64,000 nucleotides of DNA, taken from NCBI GenBank assembly GCA_963678675.1, contig OY783195.1, forward strand, positions 12,870,505 through 12,934,504. Reading direction: 5' to 3'. Positions 32,566 through 44,149 of this stretch are shown piece by piece. The notes below the pieces were generated by a model, which saw nothing but the letters and a program-made list of their open reading frames with translations, searched no databases and was not told the DNA's origin. Every line of letters begins with the position of its first letter. The stretch's first letter is position 1. The stretch comes from Xiphydria camelus. Its lineage: Eukaryota > Arthropoda > Insecta > Hymenoptera > Xiphydriidae. A program made the position numbers and the translations under genes.

Positions 32566-34743
32566 TAAACTAAATAATAAAAATTAATCAATATTCATTT
32601 CAAAGATCTTAAAGTATCAGTAGACTCTTGCAGAACATGTTATAGAAATTGGAATGCTTAACTGATGTTATTGTTAAGATTGTTAATGATTTTAATTTTA
32701 CGTTCGTCCACCGTGCTTACAGGTCTTACCATGGTACTTACATTCTTTGATATTTGTACTGTAAAAGTGACCTAGGGTATATCGGTTTATTAAAACGTAC
32801 TATCCGCTATAATAACAACGATTGTGTTGAATTAAAAATGTGTTCTAGCTTGTTCGGCTTCTCCTTTCTTCTTTAATCTCCTCTCTTCCCTTATAAAACT
32901 CATATTCGTTTGTTGTTTATTTGAACAATTTTTGTTCTTCTTTGATTTCACTCTATATTCTATTGCTTCTTTTCTTTTTTTTTTTAATGGTAAGTCTAGT
33001 TGACACTTTTTTACGCGGAGCCATGCTGAAATAATCAAAATTTTAAAAATCTGATGATAACCCAGAATAAATTCAAAAGGCAACTAGAGTTAAATGATAT
33101 AGCAGTTTTTAAGCTTTCACCTAATGATAGATAGGCTGTAGATATACGTAGCTGCATTCATTAATCTGTGCACCAAATGCTATTAGAGCACAGTTTAAAA
33201 TGTATTAAAGCATACCACCATATATGGACCTCATTCTCATTACGATCTTGTTTAACGCAATATAGAGGTTATGTACAACTTAAGATGTTGTGCTACTCAA
33301 GAAAATAAAAGTACGTAATAGTGAGATGAAATATAACTAAGGATTAGGTTGTAGACATAAAGGAAGCATTAGGAGAGAGTCCACGGTGCTTACATACCAC
33401 GGTGCTTACATACCACGGTGCTTACAAATACTTTGCTTCGCTATGTATCTAACCAAAATATGTTTGATAGTTTCCTTAAAAGCTTAATTGTATATCACTG
33501 AAAGCTTTTAGAAGCAATAATAGTACAACCATAATTTCCTATGAAAATCCTGTTATCTATTCCACGGTGCTTACAGTAAATTGTTTTGATATACCTGTTT
33601 ATGAAATGATTGACGTCGTATAATATACAAAACGTAGATCTGTAGCATTAAAAAGTCTGCAATATCATTTATTATTTTACCACACACAGAGAGGACGTTC
33701 AAGAAATATTTACCTATAATTTAATGTGATATTCGAGGAGTGTTTTATACGATGTAAATTGGAGGGCACACTTCGACCACTGACATAATAAAATTAAAGC
33801 TGTTTTGAATTTAGATGACTTTAGATGATTATATTGCTGCATTTATGCAGCATCCATCAAAGTTAAAGACGATTTCCAAAAAGCTTCCAAGAGATAAGTA
33901 AACTATTTTGAAATGTGGAATTTATGGTTCAGAACACACCACGGTGCTTACATTTTGACTGTTTGAAAGAGTTTATTATACAAAAAATTACATGCGATTA
34001 ATTCCTTTTTTGCTAGTTTGAGGAACCTTTTTAGTATGTTGAAGAAAATTATTACAACTTTTCTATCACTACTTACATAACCATGAAATATAAAAAAGAC
34101 ATAAAATCCTGACATTTTTTTAAATGACCCATGTCATAGGGTGATAGCTATGATTTGCGTGGCCATCCCCCTGTAACATTTCAATTAAGGCTTGAATCGA
34201 AAACCGTCGTAGAACTTTTTTATAAGATTTTGACTGTAAACTCTTTTATAGTGTGTAGGGATTTTCCATGTTATGTCCTGTTTACACGGAATAGAAAATA
34301 TTATTGCTATTAGATATGTTATCTGGAAAAGTGCTTTACAAGTATTCTTCGGGAAGCAAAACTGAATACAAATCATTAAAGGTAAAATAGGGGTTGCCGT
34401 GCTAGTGACGTCTTTTTTAAGCCAATTTCGCCCTCGGCTGCAAGTCGTCCCTGTGAGAACGCCATCTTTACATCTTACAATATCTTCGATGCTTGATTTT
34501 CCAGAGATTTACTCCGATTTCTATGAGCTTTTGGTATGTTGTAGCCCATCAAAGAGTAAGGGACACATATTTTTTCTTATCGATCTTATTTCGATTTTTA
34601 GGGGTGGACTTCATTCCCTAATTTCGGCAATTATACACCATATTATAAGTTTAAAGGAATCAGAGAGGAACATTTCGAACAGTTTCCTTATCAGGTACAC
34701 ATTCGATATTTCAGAATTAATCTAGTATTCAACTGAAAATGTA
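32566..34743. other. No gene; contains CCACGGTGCTTACA cluster
   Basis: AT-rich sequence without recognised coding content. The longest frame, 34399-34725 on the plus strand, starts from a GTG and resembles nothing known. The notable content is the reiterated motif listed separately. Confidence 0.45.
32708..33952 (+). repeat. Reiterated CCACGGTGCTTACA motif
   Basis: The 14-bp word occurs near 32709 (CCACCGTGCTTACA) and 32731 (CCATGGTACTTACA), three times in a 19-bp tandem at about 33381, 33400 and 33419, then near 33562 and 33940. All copies are in the same orientation. Flanks are unrelated, so this is neither a satellite nor a simple duplication. No terminal repeats were found to cap it. Confidence 0.65.
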
Positions 34744-34945
34744 TACACTGAGAAAAATATAGTTGTTCCAACCAAATTGTTTGTGTTGAAAGTTAATTTT
34801 CATCAAACTAATCATTGTATGTTTGATTGGACTATATTATATTAGGGGGTTACATTGAAAGCCGAAGTTTTTCTCTTGTTTTTAAAATATTATGTCGTAA
34901 TAAAATGTGTGAATGCCTCAATCGAAGTATTTGCCTTTAGAGTGA

Positions 34946-36918
34946 GATCCCAGAGCCCCCAGACCTACGTCATTTTAGCAAAGCTAATATTTTGTGAATA
35001 AATAGTGTGATATGTAGTTAAGAACGTATGCGTACTTGCTAGCTTGAAAGCGGGGCCGTTTAACAGGTAATAGGTACGAAAGGTACATAAAAACCTTGCT
35101 CAACTACGTTAAAGTATGAAAGCTGGTTTTTATATATATTTTACAGAATATTGTTAAAAACCAACATTCATTATTTCCAGACACTTTCCGTGGGCCCTAA
35201 CTTCCGCCAGACGCTTTAAAGTTCGCAAAAAAATGAGGTAACCTACGTCATAGTAGCAAGCCTACATTTTATATATGTTACTTGGGTTACTATTGTAAGA
35301 CCTATTGTAAACTGCCAGACCAATCCGATGGGCCAAACATCCCGCCAGACACGATAAAAGTTCCGCTATGAGTATGAGCGCGAGGGCATTATTCATGCGC
35401 ACGAGTGCGAGTGAGATGTACTCGGCGCATAGATCTCTCTTTCCTATCGCATGGACTACTCTATGTGTTAAGGTATTTCCTCTCCAAAACCACTTTTCTC
35501 TAAAATTTGAAATTTTGGTCAAATAGAGATTGAGGTATTTTGCACCTCCTCTAATTTTTTCAGATTTTTTTACACGATGTTTATTGTTATTAATATTTTT
35601 TCAAAGACAATTTTATACGTGTTACCTATACCCAAGCCGTAAAAATGATACATTTTCACCTTTTTATGGAAAACTGTTCTGTAAATATTTTTGAAAAACT
35701 GGAGAGATGAAGAAAAGAATTAGAAATTTATTTTAAGAAAACATGCATTCATTAATTTTTGCATTAAAAATGTTACTTAACATTAAGCCCACAGTTACCC
35801 CTCGCATTATAATACCGTTTAGGTCCAGTTTTCTAGGTAGACCACAATCTTCCCGTCAAGGTCCACAGTTACTCAAAATTAACGAGTAACTGTAGATTAT
35901 GACATGTGGGAAGAAAATGTAAAATCTTTCTTTGATAGTTGTAAGACAAAAAAACAGTAAATCATCATTTCATTGAATTTATTGTTATTGAAAATTATTC
36001 ATTTTCATACATATACACAGTAAAAAATGTTCGTCCTTGCATAAAAAAACTGCATGTTATAATTTAAATTAAACAATTTCTTCGTTTTCACGTGTAAATT
36101 AAACACAATGAAATATAAATCTATAAAAATTCAGAGTTCAATCGCCGAGAATTTTAACACAGCTTGGTATTACTTTTATCATACATCTGTATAACTAATT
36201 TTTATACACCATATACATATGTTAAATTTGATGCACGATTTTTTTCTGTGTATTTTCATTGCATTTACATTTAAACCCGAAATTTAATAAAATATCGAAT
36301 TCTTCAACTTTTATTTTGCCAAATTTATTGCATTGAAATTATTGTTATAATTAAGCTTTACAGCTTTATTGAATAGTTATTAAAATATTCCATTAAGACA
36401 AATAAACAACCTACATTTCATGAAGCTCTTATAATGGCATCTAATGCTCTCACTCGCACTCGTGCGCATGAATAATGCCCTCGCGCTCATACTCATAGCG
36501 GAACTTTTATCGTGTCTGGCGGGATGTTTGGCCCATCGGATTGGTCTGGCGGTTTACAGTAGGTCTTACAATAGTAACCCAAGTAATATATATAAAATTT
36601 AGGCTTGCTACTATGACGTAGGTTACCTCATTTTTTTGCGAACTTTAAAGCGTCTGACGGAAGTTAGGGCCCACGGAAAGTGTCTGGCAATAATGAATGT
36701 TGGTTTTTAACAATATTCTGTAAAACATATATAAAAACCAGCTTTCATACTTTAACGTAGTTGAGCAAGGTTTTTATGTACTTTTCGTACCTGTTACCTG
36801 TTAAACGGCCCCGCTTTCAAGCTAGCAAGTACGCATACGTTCTTAACTACATATCACATTATCTATTCACAAAATATTAGCTTTGCTAAAATGACGTAGG
36901 TCTGGGGGCTCTGGGATC
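34946..36918. mobile_element. Long-TIR element inserted in the mariner gene (MULE-like?)
   Basis: GATCCCAGAGCCCCCAGACC at 34946 begins a 470-bp arm to about 35415 that recurs almost identically inverted at 36449-36918. The loop of about 1 kb is AT-rich with no recognised gene. Nine bases outside the ends, TTAGAGTGA on the left and TTAGACTAC on the right, agree at six of nine. That could be a decayed 9-bp target duplication as made by Mutator-like elements. Arms nearly identical while the putative target copies differ is odd. Confidence 0.65.
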
Positions 36919-37625
36919 TTAGACTACTTCGGAAGCTATAACTTTTTCCCACTTTTCTGGCAGAAGTTGAATTCCGCGACGAAAGAATTGTCTACTTTTT
37001 GAGCTAATCAACTCAGCAACCCAATTTTTGACTTCTTGGTAATTATGGAAGTGTGTATCTTCCAAGTCGTGTTGCATCGATCTAAAGAAATGATAATCAC
37101 TCGGGGCCAGGTCTGGAGAATACGCTGGGTACGGGAAAACTTCCCATTCAAGCTCCATCAATGTTTCTTTCACGGCTTTAGCAACGTCAGGCCGAACGTT
37201 GTCGCGAAGAAGAATCACTTTTCGGCGATTTGATGCAATTGATGATCGTTTTTGCATTAAATTATCATTTAAACGCTCCAATTGTTGTTGATAACGTTCG
37301 GTAGTAATTGTTTCATTCGGTTTCAACAGCTCATAATAAACGACACCTTCCATATCCCACTAAATTGAAAGCATTGTTATGTGACCGTGGATATTACGAT
37401 ACGCCATAGAAAACTTTTGTTTTTATGCTTTGCTAGCAAAGAAATCGAGATGTTCGGACTATTAGGAATGGCATTTTTGGTCAATTCATGTGGCAGCCAC
37501 TTTCCTTCTTTTTCAATCTTTCCACGTTTGAAGCGACGAAACCAGTCTCTCTACATACCTACTGTTTCTGATGGAGCAGATTCAGCATAAGTTTGTACAA
37601 GTAATTGATGAGCCGCAGCAGCCAT
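36919..37625 (-). pseudogene. mariner transposase, deleted and interrupted
   Basis: ATG 37625 gives MAAAAHQLLVQTYAESAPSE, part of the helix-turn-helix region, then RDWFRRFKRG after a stop. A deletion follows, with linker-like KEGKWLPHEL, another gap, and a TAG just before WDMEGVVYYELLKPNETIT. The catalytic region continues as ILLRDNVRPDVAKAV (middle Asp context altered by frame-preserving changes), then YPAYSPDLAPSDYHFFRSMQ holding the last Asp of DD34D. The frame stops at the edge of the inserted element; on the other side (about 34924-34938) GKYFD and a stop resume. Not functional. Confidence 0.85.
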
Positions 37626-38239
37626 TTTTAAAATAACAAAGTAGTGGAGAAGTACACATCGAAAAAACAACTTGTCACGTTCCATTTCCTTTGGTTATAG
37701 ACATTGACTTATATTAACAAAAAATGGCAGTTTAATGACTGAATCTTAATGAGAAATGTCCATAATTTAAAGTGATGCAAGAAGTATTAGTCGCTTCGCA
37801 CGACATAAGTAGTTAGAGCCATCTACAGGAGAACAGCGACTTTCAATATAACCTCCTAATATAATTGGAAAAACTAAATTTTTTAATTTTATTTAAAAAA
37901 TTCGTTTTATTATTATACATCTAACAATTTAACTTCACCGCTTTGTTAAATTAATCTGAGTCGGTTTGTTTAAACAAAAATTGTTGTCAAATGAACAGTG
38001 GAAGTATCTATAGTATTAACTTTATTGAGATAAAAAATCGTTTGACACAATGGAATTTTGAGGTTATGGGCGGCCAATTAAGAGTATAGTTATTTAAACA
38101 ATTATTTAGTTAAAGCAGTTAAGGCTCTAGTTACCTCAACTAAATTTTAGTAACTTTAACAACATATTTGTTGAGATAACCATATATTTAATTAGCTGCC
38201 TCAAGAGGTTATGGTTGGCAAATTTTTTTCCCCGTGTTC

Positions 38240-38453
38240 ATAAATGAGCCGGTGGAAGAAGATAACTCCAATGATTGTCAATGTATTTTCTTCAAATTTT
38301 ATGAGCGTATATGCTTAAAACCATTCTCCATCGACTGTCCCACTTAAAGTATAAAAATGTTAAAAATCAATTATACATTAACAGAAAAAAGACGCTAGAA
38401 ACTATACTATTTTCCGGTGCATTGCAATGTAGCCTAACCACTTAAATATCATA
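38240..38453. other. Spacer, no gene seen
   Basis: Short AT-rich interval between two composite repeats. Confidence 0.4.
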
Positions 38454-38458
38454 CGAGG

Positions 38459-38735
38459 GCAGAGTGAAAAGTCCGATACTTTTCTAGTAGATGGTGGTGT
38501 GTCCCAAAGTCGGTAAAGTAGCCCCCTGCTACGGCGATGACCCCTTCGTTTGGCGAGAATTTCTTTCCAGCGAGCCATTTTTTCAAGTCTGGGAAGAGAA
38601 AGAATTAACAGGGAGACAAATTCGGTGAACAAGGTGGATGCGGCAGCAATTCGAATTAAAAATCGATCAATTTAGCTGTTGTAACGGCAGACGAATGGGC
38701 AGGTGTATTGTCGTGGTGGAACAGAACTTTTTTTT
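38459..38735 (-). pseudogene. mariner transposase C-terminal half with two stops
   Basis: The minus strand reads TPAHSSAVTTAKLIDF, stop, FELLPHPPCSPNLSPC, stop, FFLFPDLKKWLAGKKFSPNE. The HDN before TPAH holds the second catalytic Asp. The second stop (38605-38607) falls where the final catalytic residue of mariner-type transposases follows the SPNL-P motif, so the active site is destroyed. No recognisable N-terminal DNA-binding domain remains. Confidence 0.75.
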
Positions 38736-38784
38736 TGCCAAAATGGGGGCGTAGGTATACTCATCTTCGCGATCGCACCATCTA

Positions 38785-39371
38785 AGGTACATTCGGGTAA
38801 TATGGCCCGCGTTCAAATATATTGCCAATAAAAGTATTATTTAATTACTAAAACAACTGACTTTTTGTACATATCTTTATTAAGAAATACTAAAAATAAA
38901 AATGCACCCTGATGTAACGTTTTTCGTAACCCAAAAACAAAAACACCTATTTTTTAAAAAGATGTAATATGGCCATATTTCCGTCATTAAGGATAATATG
39001 GCCCGGTAAGAAATAGCAGGGCTGAAACATGGCCAAAGTTTATGATGAGCAATTTGGACACACAAATTCTTCAATAATCATCCGCGGTGAGTCCGACATA
39101 GTCTTCGTATACCCATATACAACAACCTTTTTTCGTTTTTTTATGTAACATAATAGCTTCACTTATCGCTTACAAGAAATACCGTCAAAAAATGAATTCA
39201 CTACCGTTTTTCTCATGGTTTAACTAAACAGCTGTTAGTGAAGTTAGCAGGAAGTTATCTACACCTTAATAGATACTAATTTTCAGCCACTGCTTGACAG
39301 ATTGCGCAACATGTCCAAGAAAAACAGGGTGGGCCATATTTTCCTCCGGGCCATATTACCCGAATGTACCT
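38785..39371. mobile_element. TA-flanked MITE with reiterated ATATGGCCC
   Basis: AGGTACATTCGGGTAATATG at 38785 is matched by CATATTACCCGAATGTACCT ending 39371, with TA outside both. The word ATATGGCCCG or its complement recurs near 38799, 38967, 38995, 39330 and 39347. No transposase. It lies inside a mariner remnant, so it is younger than that insertion. Confidence 0.75.
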
Positions 39372-39407
39372 TACTAGAAAAGTATCGGACTTTTAGCTCT
39401 ACCCTCG

Positions 39408-40160
39408 TATCAATGAACTAATTATAATCGCTATATGTATTATAGTGAGAAGCAGATGTTGCAAGAAAAAATCTACCGAACTTAAGTTACGGTACATAAA
39501 CGCCGTCCATCTTGACGCACGGTGTTCCTATACTGAACAAGGGTGCACGCATCTCACCTCCCACTCGTTCAGCACGTTCTAACCTTCACGCCGTACCGTG
39601 TGGCTTTCCAGGTCACGGAGGTGGTAATAATTTTTTCCAACAAAAAATGTGCTGTCTTAGCGGCCTCGCGCGAGGTAGAGGGTGGCAACCGTAGCGTTAA
39701 CGGAGTTGGATCTCCTGTATACCTGTATAGCTGGTAGCCGAGAAGTTGATTTGAAACACGGAGTACAATAGCGATGGTGGCAGTGATGCCGGTGAATAGC
39801 GACTGCATTGACTGTAGCAACTCGTAGGTATACACAGCGAGATAGTTCCCGAGAAGCTGCCCCGGGGGCTGCCGAACGCGTGGCGAATTACTAAATGAAC
39901 AACAGCCAGTTCGACTGCCTTCTCGGGGCTCTCCTGTTCCCTGTGTAAGAACGAGGTATCCGGGTACGAGGGTCTTCGAGTTATTTACTCTTGAAAAATA
40001 TTGTATTATAGTTAAAGCAATTTCACGAGATTGTCGTATCTCGTATGTATTATTTGGCCGACCATTGAGCCAGCCACTACTCATGGGCGATTTTAGCCTA
40101 TTTAACAAACGGGGTATTTGTTCACAAGTGCGGATAGGGAAAAATGACCAGTAGGCATGA
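39408..40160. other. Intergenic with one unassigned long ORF
   Basis: Holds the 179-codon minus frame described next. Otherwise no gene. Confidence 0.4.
39569..40108 (-). other. Unassigned ORF, possibly part of an LTR
   Basis: A 179-codon frame on the minus strand with LLGNYLAVYTYELLQ and LLGYQLYRYTGD as two related segments. No domain recognised and composition is mixed. On this strand, sequence starting near 40123 as TGTGAACAAATACCCC and rich in CGAGAAG words has the look of a long terminal repeat, but no second LTR, primer site or polymerase gene is nearby. I leave it unnamed. Confidence 0.25.
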
Positions 40161-40161
40161 A

Positions 40162-40362
40162 TGGCTCAGAGGCTGGGTAAATATATTGACATTTTATTAA
40201 CAGGTTGCATTGCTCACTTAGACGTTGATAATTTCGGCGTTTCGAGATCTATGCAGTTCTGTTACCGATCAATAAATGGCTATACTCTGACGCAGGGTCA
40301 CTCTATTGGTCCGCGTATACGGCACATTTAAATTAAGCCCTACCCAGTCTCTGAGCCTGGGC
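40162..40362. repeat. Small inverted-repeat element
   Basis: GGCTCAGAGGCTGGGTA at 40163 faces TACCCAGTCTCTGAGCC near 40343-40360, about 165 bp apart. Probably a decayed MITE. Confidence 0.45.
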
Positions 40363-40416
40363 GAGAACACCCGGTATATGAACATCTACCTTACCTATAC
40401 CTACCTCTTACCTATA

Positions 40417-40620
40417 TACACTGAGAGAATAATTTATTTGTAATTAATAAACGTATCCTTGGACATAGCGAAAAAAAATATTTCGTTAAAAAAATAAAAT
40501 ATTAATTACTTATTAGAATATTTATTCGATTATAAACAGTTACCAGTATGAAATATTTATTTCATCATATTATAGTATATGTATGTTTATTAACTATAAA
40601 TAAATTCTTCTCTCTGCGTA
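40417..40620. mobile_element. Palindromic MITE with CACTGAGAGAA ends
   Basis: TACACTGAGAGAATAATTTA at 40417 is matched inverted by the right end through TAAATTCTTCTCTCTGCGTA at 40620. A related copy is at 47915-49004, where another MITE has inserted. A further CACTG-type start (TACACTGTAGAAAAATTTTC) follows directly at 40622. Confidence 0.65.
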
Positions 40621-40621
40621 G

Positions 40622-41250
40622 TACACTGTAGAAAAATTTTCATTAAATTTACTAAACATGTAATGGAAGTAATATGCATATACGGTGTAGTAAAATTAAT
40701 GCACTTTCGTTTCACTATTTTCATACGTAAGTATAGTAAATTTAATGAACTCGTTAAGTGATTTTCCATGGCATCGGTACATCAAATTTAATAAACGCGA
40801 GTCTTATTTTCCAAATTTTGATTTGACAATATGTCGTATATCGAAAACTGTCAGTTTTCAGGAGAGACAAAAAACCATATGAATAATTGTACTACGTTAA
40901 ATTATTAAACGTTGGTATTCGTGATTTGTCGTGCACGTTCGAAGGGCTAGTTAAGCAATGCACAGCGAGATAATCTATTAGTCAGCGCGCGAATATCATT
41001 TTGAGCAAATTCGGAGATACAACATATTGTTATGACACTGACGATATGTAGATACTTGAATTTTTATATTCTACAAGTAAATTAAATTTAATATAAACGT
41101 TGGGTGATTTTCCATGACATCGGTACATTAAATTTAATAGATGCGAGTCTTGTTTCCCTAATTTTGATTTGTAATTTTAATATACGAGTATATATTTGAA
41201 TTTTCTTCTATAAGTATATTAAATTTAATATACCCGTTCAGTGATTTTCG
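40622..41250 (+). repeat. AT-rich repeat with a duplicated ~75-bp unit
   Basis: AGTGATTTTCCATGGCATCG near 40757 recurs as GGTGATTTTCCATGACATCG near 41103. Similarity continues through GGTACATYAAATTTAATARA to CGCGAGTCTT / TGCGAGTCTT and AATTTTGATTTG. Words such as TAAATTTAATA recur several times more. It starts with a CACTGTAGAAAAA motif. Confidence 0.55.
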
Positions 41251-41611
41251 TTTGTTTAAATATGAAGCTATTGGGCTTTTATTTGGCTCAAAGTAGTTGG
41301 TTCACTTAAAGCAGGTTGCTTTATTTATTCATCAAAAGTAAATATTTTATTTAGGTTACAAGTGAAATTTAAAATTTCGTTGATTGGGCTAAATATTTTT
41401 CGACGGGAGCATGAAGATGGATCTGGGTGAATGCCACCAAATGAAAGAAAACCACTTTCCATTTTGGTCAAGAAAAAAACAATATTTTTGAGAGAAAACT
41501 AGAATAAAAGCTTGATTTACCAATTAAAAACAAATATTTACAGGAGACAGTTCATTTTTGTCATTACTTTTTATTTTATTTAGCTTTTCTTTAAATTTAG
41601 CAGCAGGGAAA
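41251..41611. other. No gene seen
   Basis: AT-rich, no recognisable feature. Confidence 0.4.
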
Positions 41612-42085
41612 TCATTCAAAAAGTTAATGGACTTAACCAAATTCGGTATAGGGGTTTTTTTGGGTCGCTGATCACGAATCTGAAGTCGGAGTTCAAAAAT
41701 TCAAGATGACGGATCCAATATGGCGGACGAGATTTTCGAAAATCGACGGATTTATGCCAAATTTGGTATAGAGATTTTTTTTGGATCGCTGATCACGAAT
41801 ATGAAGTTATATTTGCAAAAATTAAAAATGTCGAAAATCTCGTCCGCCATGTTTGATCTGCCATTTTGAATTTCTGAAATCTGACTTCAGATTCATGATC
41901 AGCGACCCAAATAACCCTTCTCTATACCAAATTTGGCACAAAATCCGTCGATTTTCGAAAATCTCGTCCGCCATATTGGATCCGCCATCTTGAATTTTTG
42001 AAATCCGACTTCATATTCGTGATCAGCGACCCAAATAAACCCCTATACCGAATTTGGTTTAAGTTCATTAACTTTTTGAAAATCA
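41612..42085. repeat. Large palindrome with GATCAGCGACCC blocks
   Basis: The left half (TTAACCAAATTCGGTATAGG near 41632, GGGTCGCTGATCACGAAT near 41663) is mirrored by the right half (ATTCGTGATCAGCGACCC, CCTATACCGAATTTGGTTTA ending near 42065). Each half contains two tandem versions of the GTCGCTGATCACGAAT to GGCGGACGAGATTTTCG block, so up to four related units exist. No coding content. Confidence 0.75.
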
Positions 42086-42256
42086 TGATCTCTGGGTGGT
42101 TTTTTGAGATTAAAACAAAAATGTGATGTGATGGCCAAATTCTGACACCGGGTTCGTGATCAGGAGGCAAAATTACTATGGATAACATATATCGCATCAA
42201 AAGTATACCCTACTTACGAGCTTACCTTTCATAATGCTCATTTCTCTGTAGAAACA

Positions 42257-42290
42257 TCATTCCCCTGGAACTGTTTTTCCAGGGGAATGA
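42257..42290. repeat. Perfect 14-bp-stem hairpin of CAGGGGAATGA
   Basis: TCATTCCCCTGGAA, loop CTGTTT, TTCCAGGGGAATGA. The stem word is the motif repeated over the next 550 bp. Confidence 0.85.
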
Positions 42291-42835
42291 CAAAATATGA
42301 GGTTATTTTCAATTAAATTTGAACGGGCTGAGCGTCATTATAAGGCTTACACCCAGACATATATTAATATTAACTTTAGTTATTTACTTCTAGTTCACAA
42401 CATAATTTCAATATTCACTAGAACTATTACTTACCAGGAGAATGACAGTTTCAATGTGACTACAGAAAAAAATTCTGTAACTTATAGATTAACTTGAGAA
42501 TAAATGCACGTAAACCAATCAGTTTTTGGAAACCCACTGAGCATCACTCTTGCTACTTACTCTCACCTGGTAAAACAAACCTCTGGCTCCATTTCCCAGG
42601 CATTAATGGAATTTTAACATGTGCAGGAGAATGACATGCACATTGTGGGCACGCAAGTTTAACATTTTGTCTAGACTTATTAGAGTAACTTTTTTATTTA
42701 TTTATCTACTGCAACTTTTAAACAGAGTTTTTTGTAGGTAGATCTTAATTTATAGCTGCTTAAGCATATCAAATACTCTTTCACTTTATGTCTAATGGCT
42801 GTAAAGTGAAGGAGATACAAACCAGGGGAATGACA
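42257..42835. repeat. Reiterated CAGGRGAATGACA motif cluster
   Basis: Copies at the 42257-42290 hairpin (both orientations) and near 42434, 42624 and 42823. The related word CAGAGGAATGA is reiterated in the element at 46577-47534, suggesting sister families. Terminal repeats for this cluster were not found. Confidence 0.55.
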
Positions 42836-43777
42836 ATTTACACCTAAAATATTAAATAAAAACGGAATTTTATAAAACTATAAAAAATATAATCTACGAC
42901 CCAATAAAACAAAGGCAAAGAGTGCTTAAATCAGATATCTAACACATTAGAGTTTAAACCCAAGAACAGTGTACCACTGATATTGCATATTGCGCACTTT
43001 ACAGGCAACCACCCATCTATGCCTTATGGCGAGATGCTCTGCCCCGTTTACTGCGGAACGTATGACTAATAGTACAAGATCCGAACTAGAGACGTTCTTC
43101 ACCGATCTGCTTACCGGATGAAAAGTATTTTTTATCAAACATAATACGTCAATGAACATATCGCGTATGGGTAGGCTAATAAAATATGCTCCAGACTACC
43201 CTTAAAACTATATAAACAGGTGAACTGATATGAGCAATTTGCACCGATCTGCTTACCAATTAAACTATATATGAAAATAAAGATAATTTTATTGCAAACA
43301 CGATGGTGTAACCCTACTTGCAAAAAATCGGTCATGAATCAGGGTTGTAAGGCTTTGAAATTTATCGGAGCTAGCCAAGGTGCGCGTACTACAGGGAAAT
43401 TTGCTACAGGACGCAACGTAGGAAGTGGGCGCGACGCGACGGTTAGATGAGAGAGAGTGCGTACATGCTGCTTCCTCGTACGATTGACAAAGATAACACT
43501 ACTAAAATGCCGAGAAAAAGGGACTACAATGGAGTAGGTACTGGCTGGTATATATATATATATAGTAAGACTATATAATTCACTGATTTCACTAAAGGCA
43601 TGCTTATACATAAACCGACTGTACATCACTGCAGAAACAGGAATAGATAAGAATAGAGTGAGAACAACAATTATCGACTTTTTTAGCAAATGAAATTATA
43701 AGTACACTTATTGACATATCCTTATTTCTGTCTATATAATGCATTTCTTACGAATTAATAATAATCATCGTCTGAGG
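42836..43777. other. No gene recognised
   Basis: CACCGATCTGCTTACC occurs twice (near 43100 and 43233), and a (TA)n run lies at 43550-43564. The 116-codon minus ORF at 43339-43689 spans the TA run and matches nothing known. Confidence 0.4.
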
Positions 43778-44149
43778 GCCTTCACCTACACTGAAAAAAA
43801 TCTTTAGTTTTAACAGCAATACATTTCTGGCTGAGACTTTCTAGCCATGCCCCCCTAAAAATATTTTTATTACAGTAATTCTATTAGTTGTATTTGAGAT
43901 ACAGCATTGCTATGTTAGCAGTCCAAGTATTGCTAACAGATATGTTTGATGCAGCAATATGGCATCTGATTACTTAATATACTAGAAAGGTTATCCTAAG
44001 CAGATGACGTATTCTTACCCCAACTGTATGATTATACGTAATATAGGTATATAGGTATAGTTAGCTGGACTATAAAACGTATGTTTACACCAACTGTAAA
44101 CTTATGTGTAGTGTGACTGAACGGTATGGCTGGGTGGACTATACTGGAT

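Larger units (their letters stand above)
34842..37859 (-). mobile_element. mariner element interrupted by another transposon
   Basis: TTAGGGGGTTACATTGAAAG at 34842 and the inverse of CTTTCAATATAACCTCCTAA ending 37859 are the terminal inverted repeats, each bordered by TA. The transposase is on the minus strand. Removing the insertion at 34946-36918 leaves about 1.05 kb, somewhat shorter than a standard 1.3-kb mariner, matching internal deletions in the gene. The mellifera-subfamily-like start and FFRSMQ-type C-terminus support the class. Confidence 0.85.
34744..38239. repeat. Outer repeat with CACTGAGAAAAA-type ends, split by mariner
   Basis: Begins TACACTGAGAAAAATATAGT at 34744 and ends near AAATTTTTTTCCCCGTGTTC at 38239, whose complement starts GAACACGGGGAAAAA. 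Short words CCAACCAAATT and TTTGATTGG recur inside the left end, and GAGGTTATGG-type words near the right. The mariner at 34842-37859 lies inside it. The end assignment rests on the shared motif and a loose inverted match. No target duplication is visible. Confidence 0.45.
38454..39407 (-). mobile_element. Second mariner remnant with nested MITE
   Basis: CGAGGGCAGAGTGAAAAGTC at 38454 is matched by GACTTTTAGCTCTACCCTCG ending 39407 (complement of the decoded right end), with TA outside both. The inverted match continues through CGATACTTTTCTAGTA, about 40 bp in all. Left of a nested MITE (38785-39371) is the C-terminal half of a transposase on the minus strand. The N-terminal half is missing. 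Confidence 0.75.

Noticed and set aside
34399..34725. 108-codon plus-strand ORF
   Set aside because: Begins with GTG, no homology recalled, no promoter or codon signal; left as unassigned spacer.
39569..40108. LTR retrotransposon call
   Set aside because: Only an LTR-like appearance; no paired LTR, primer-binding site or pol gene, so kept as an unassigned ORF.
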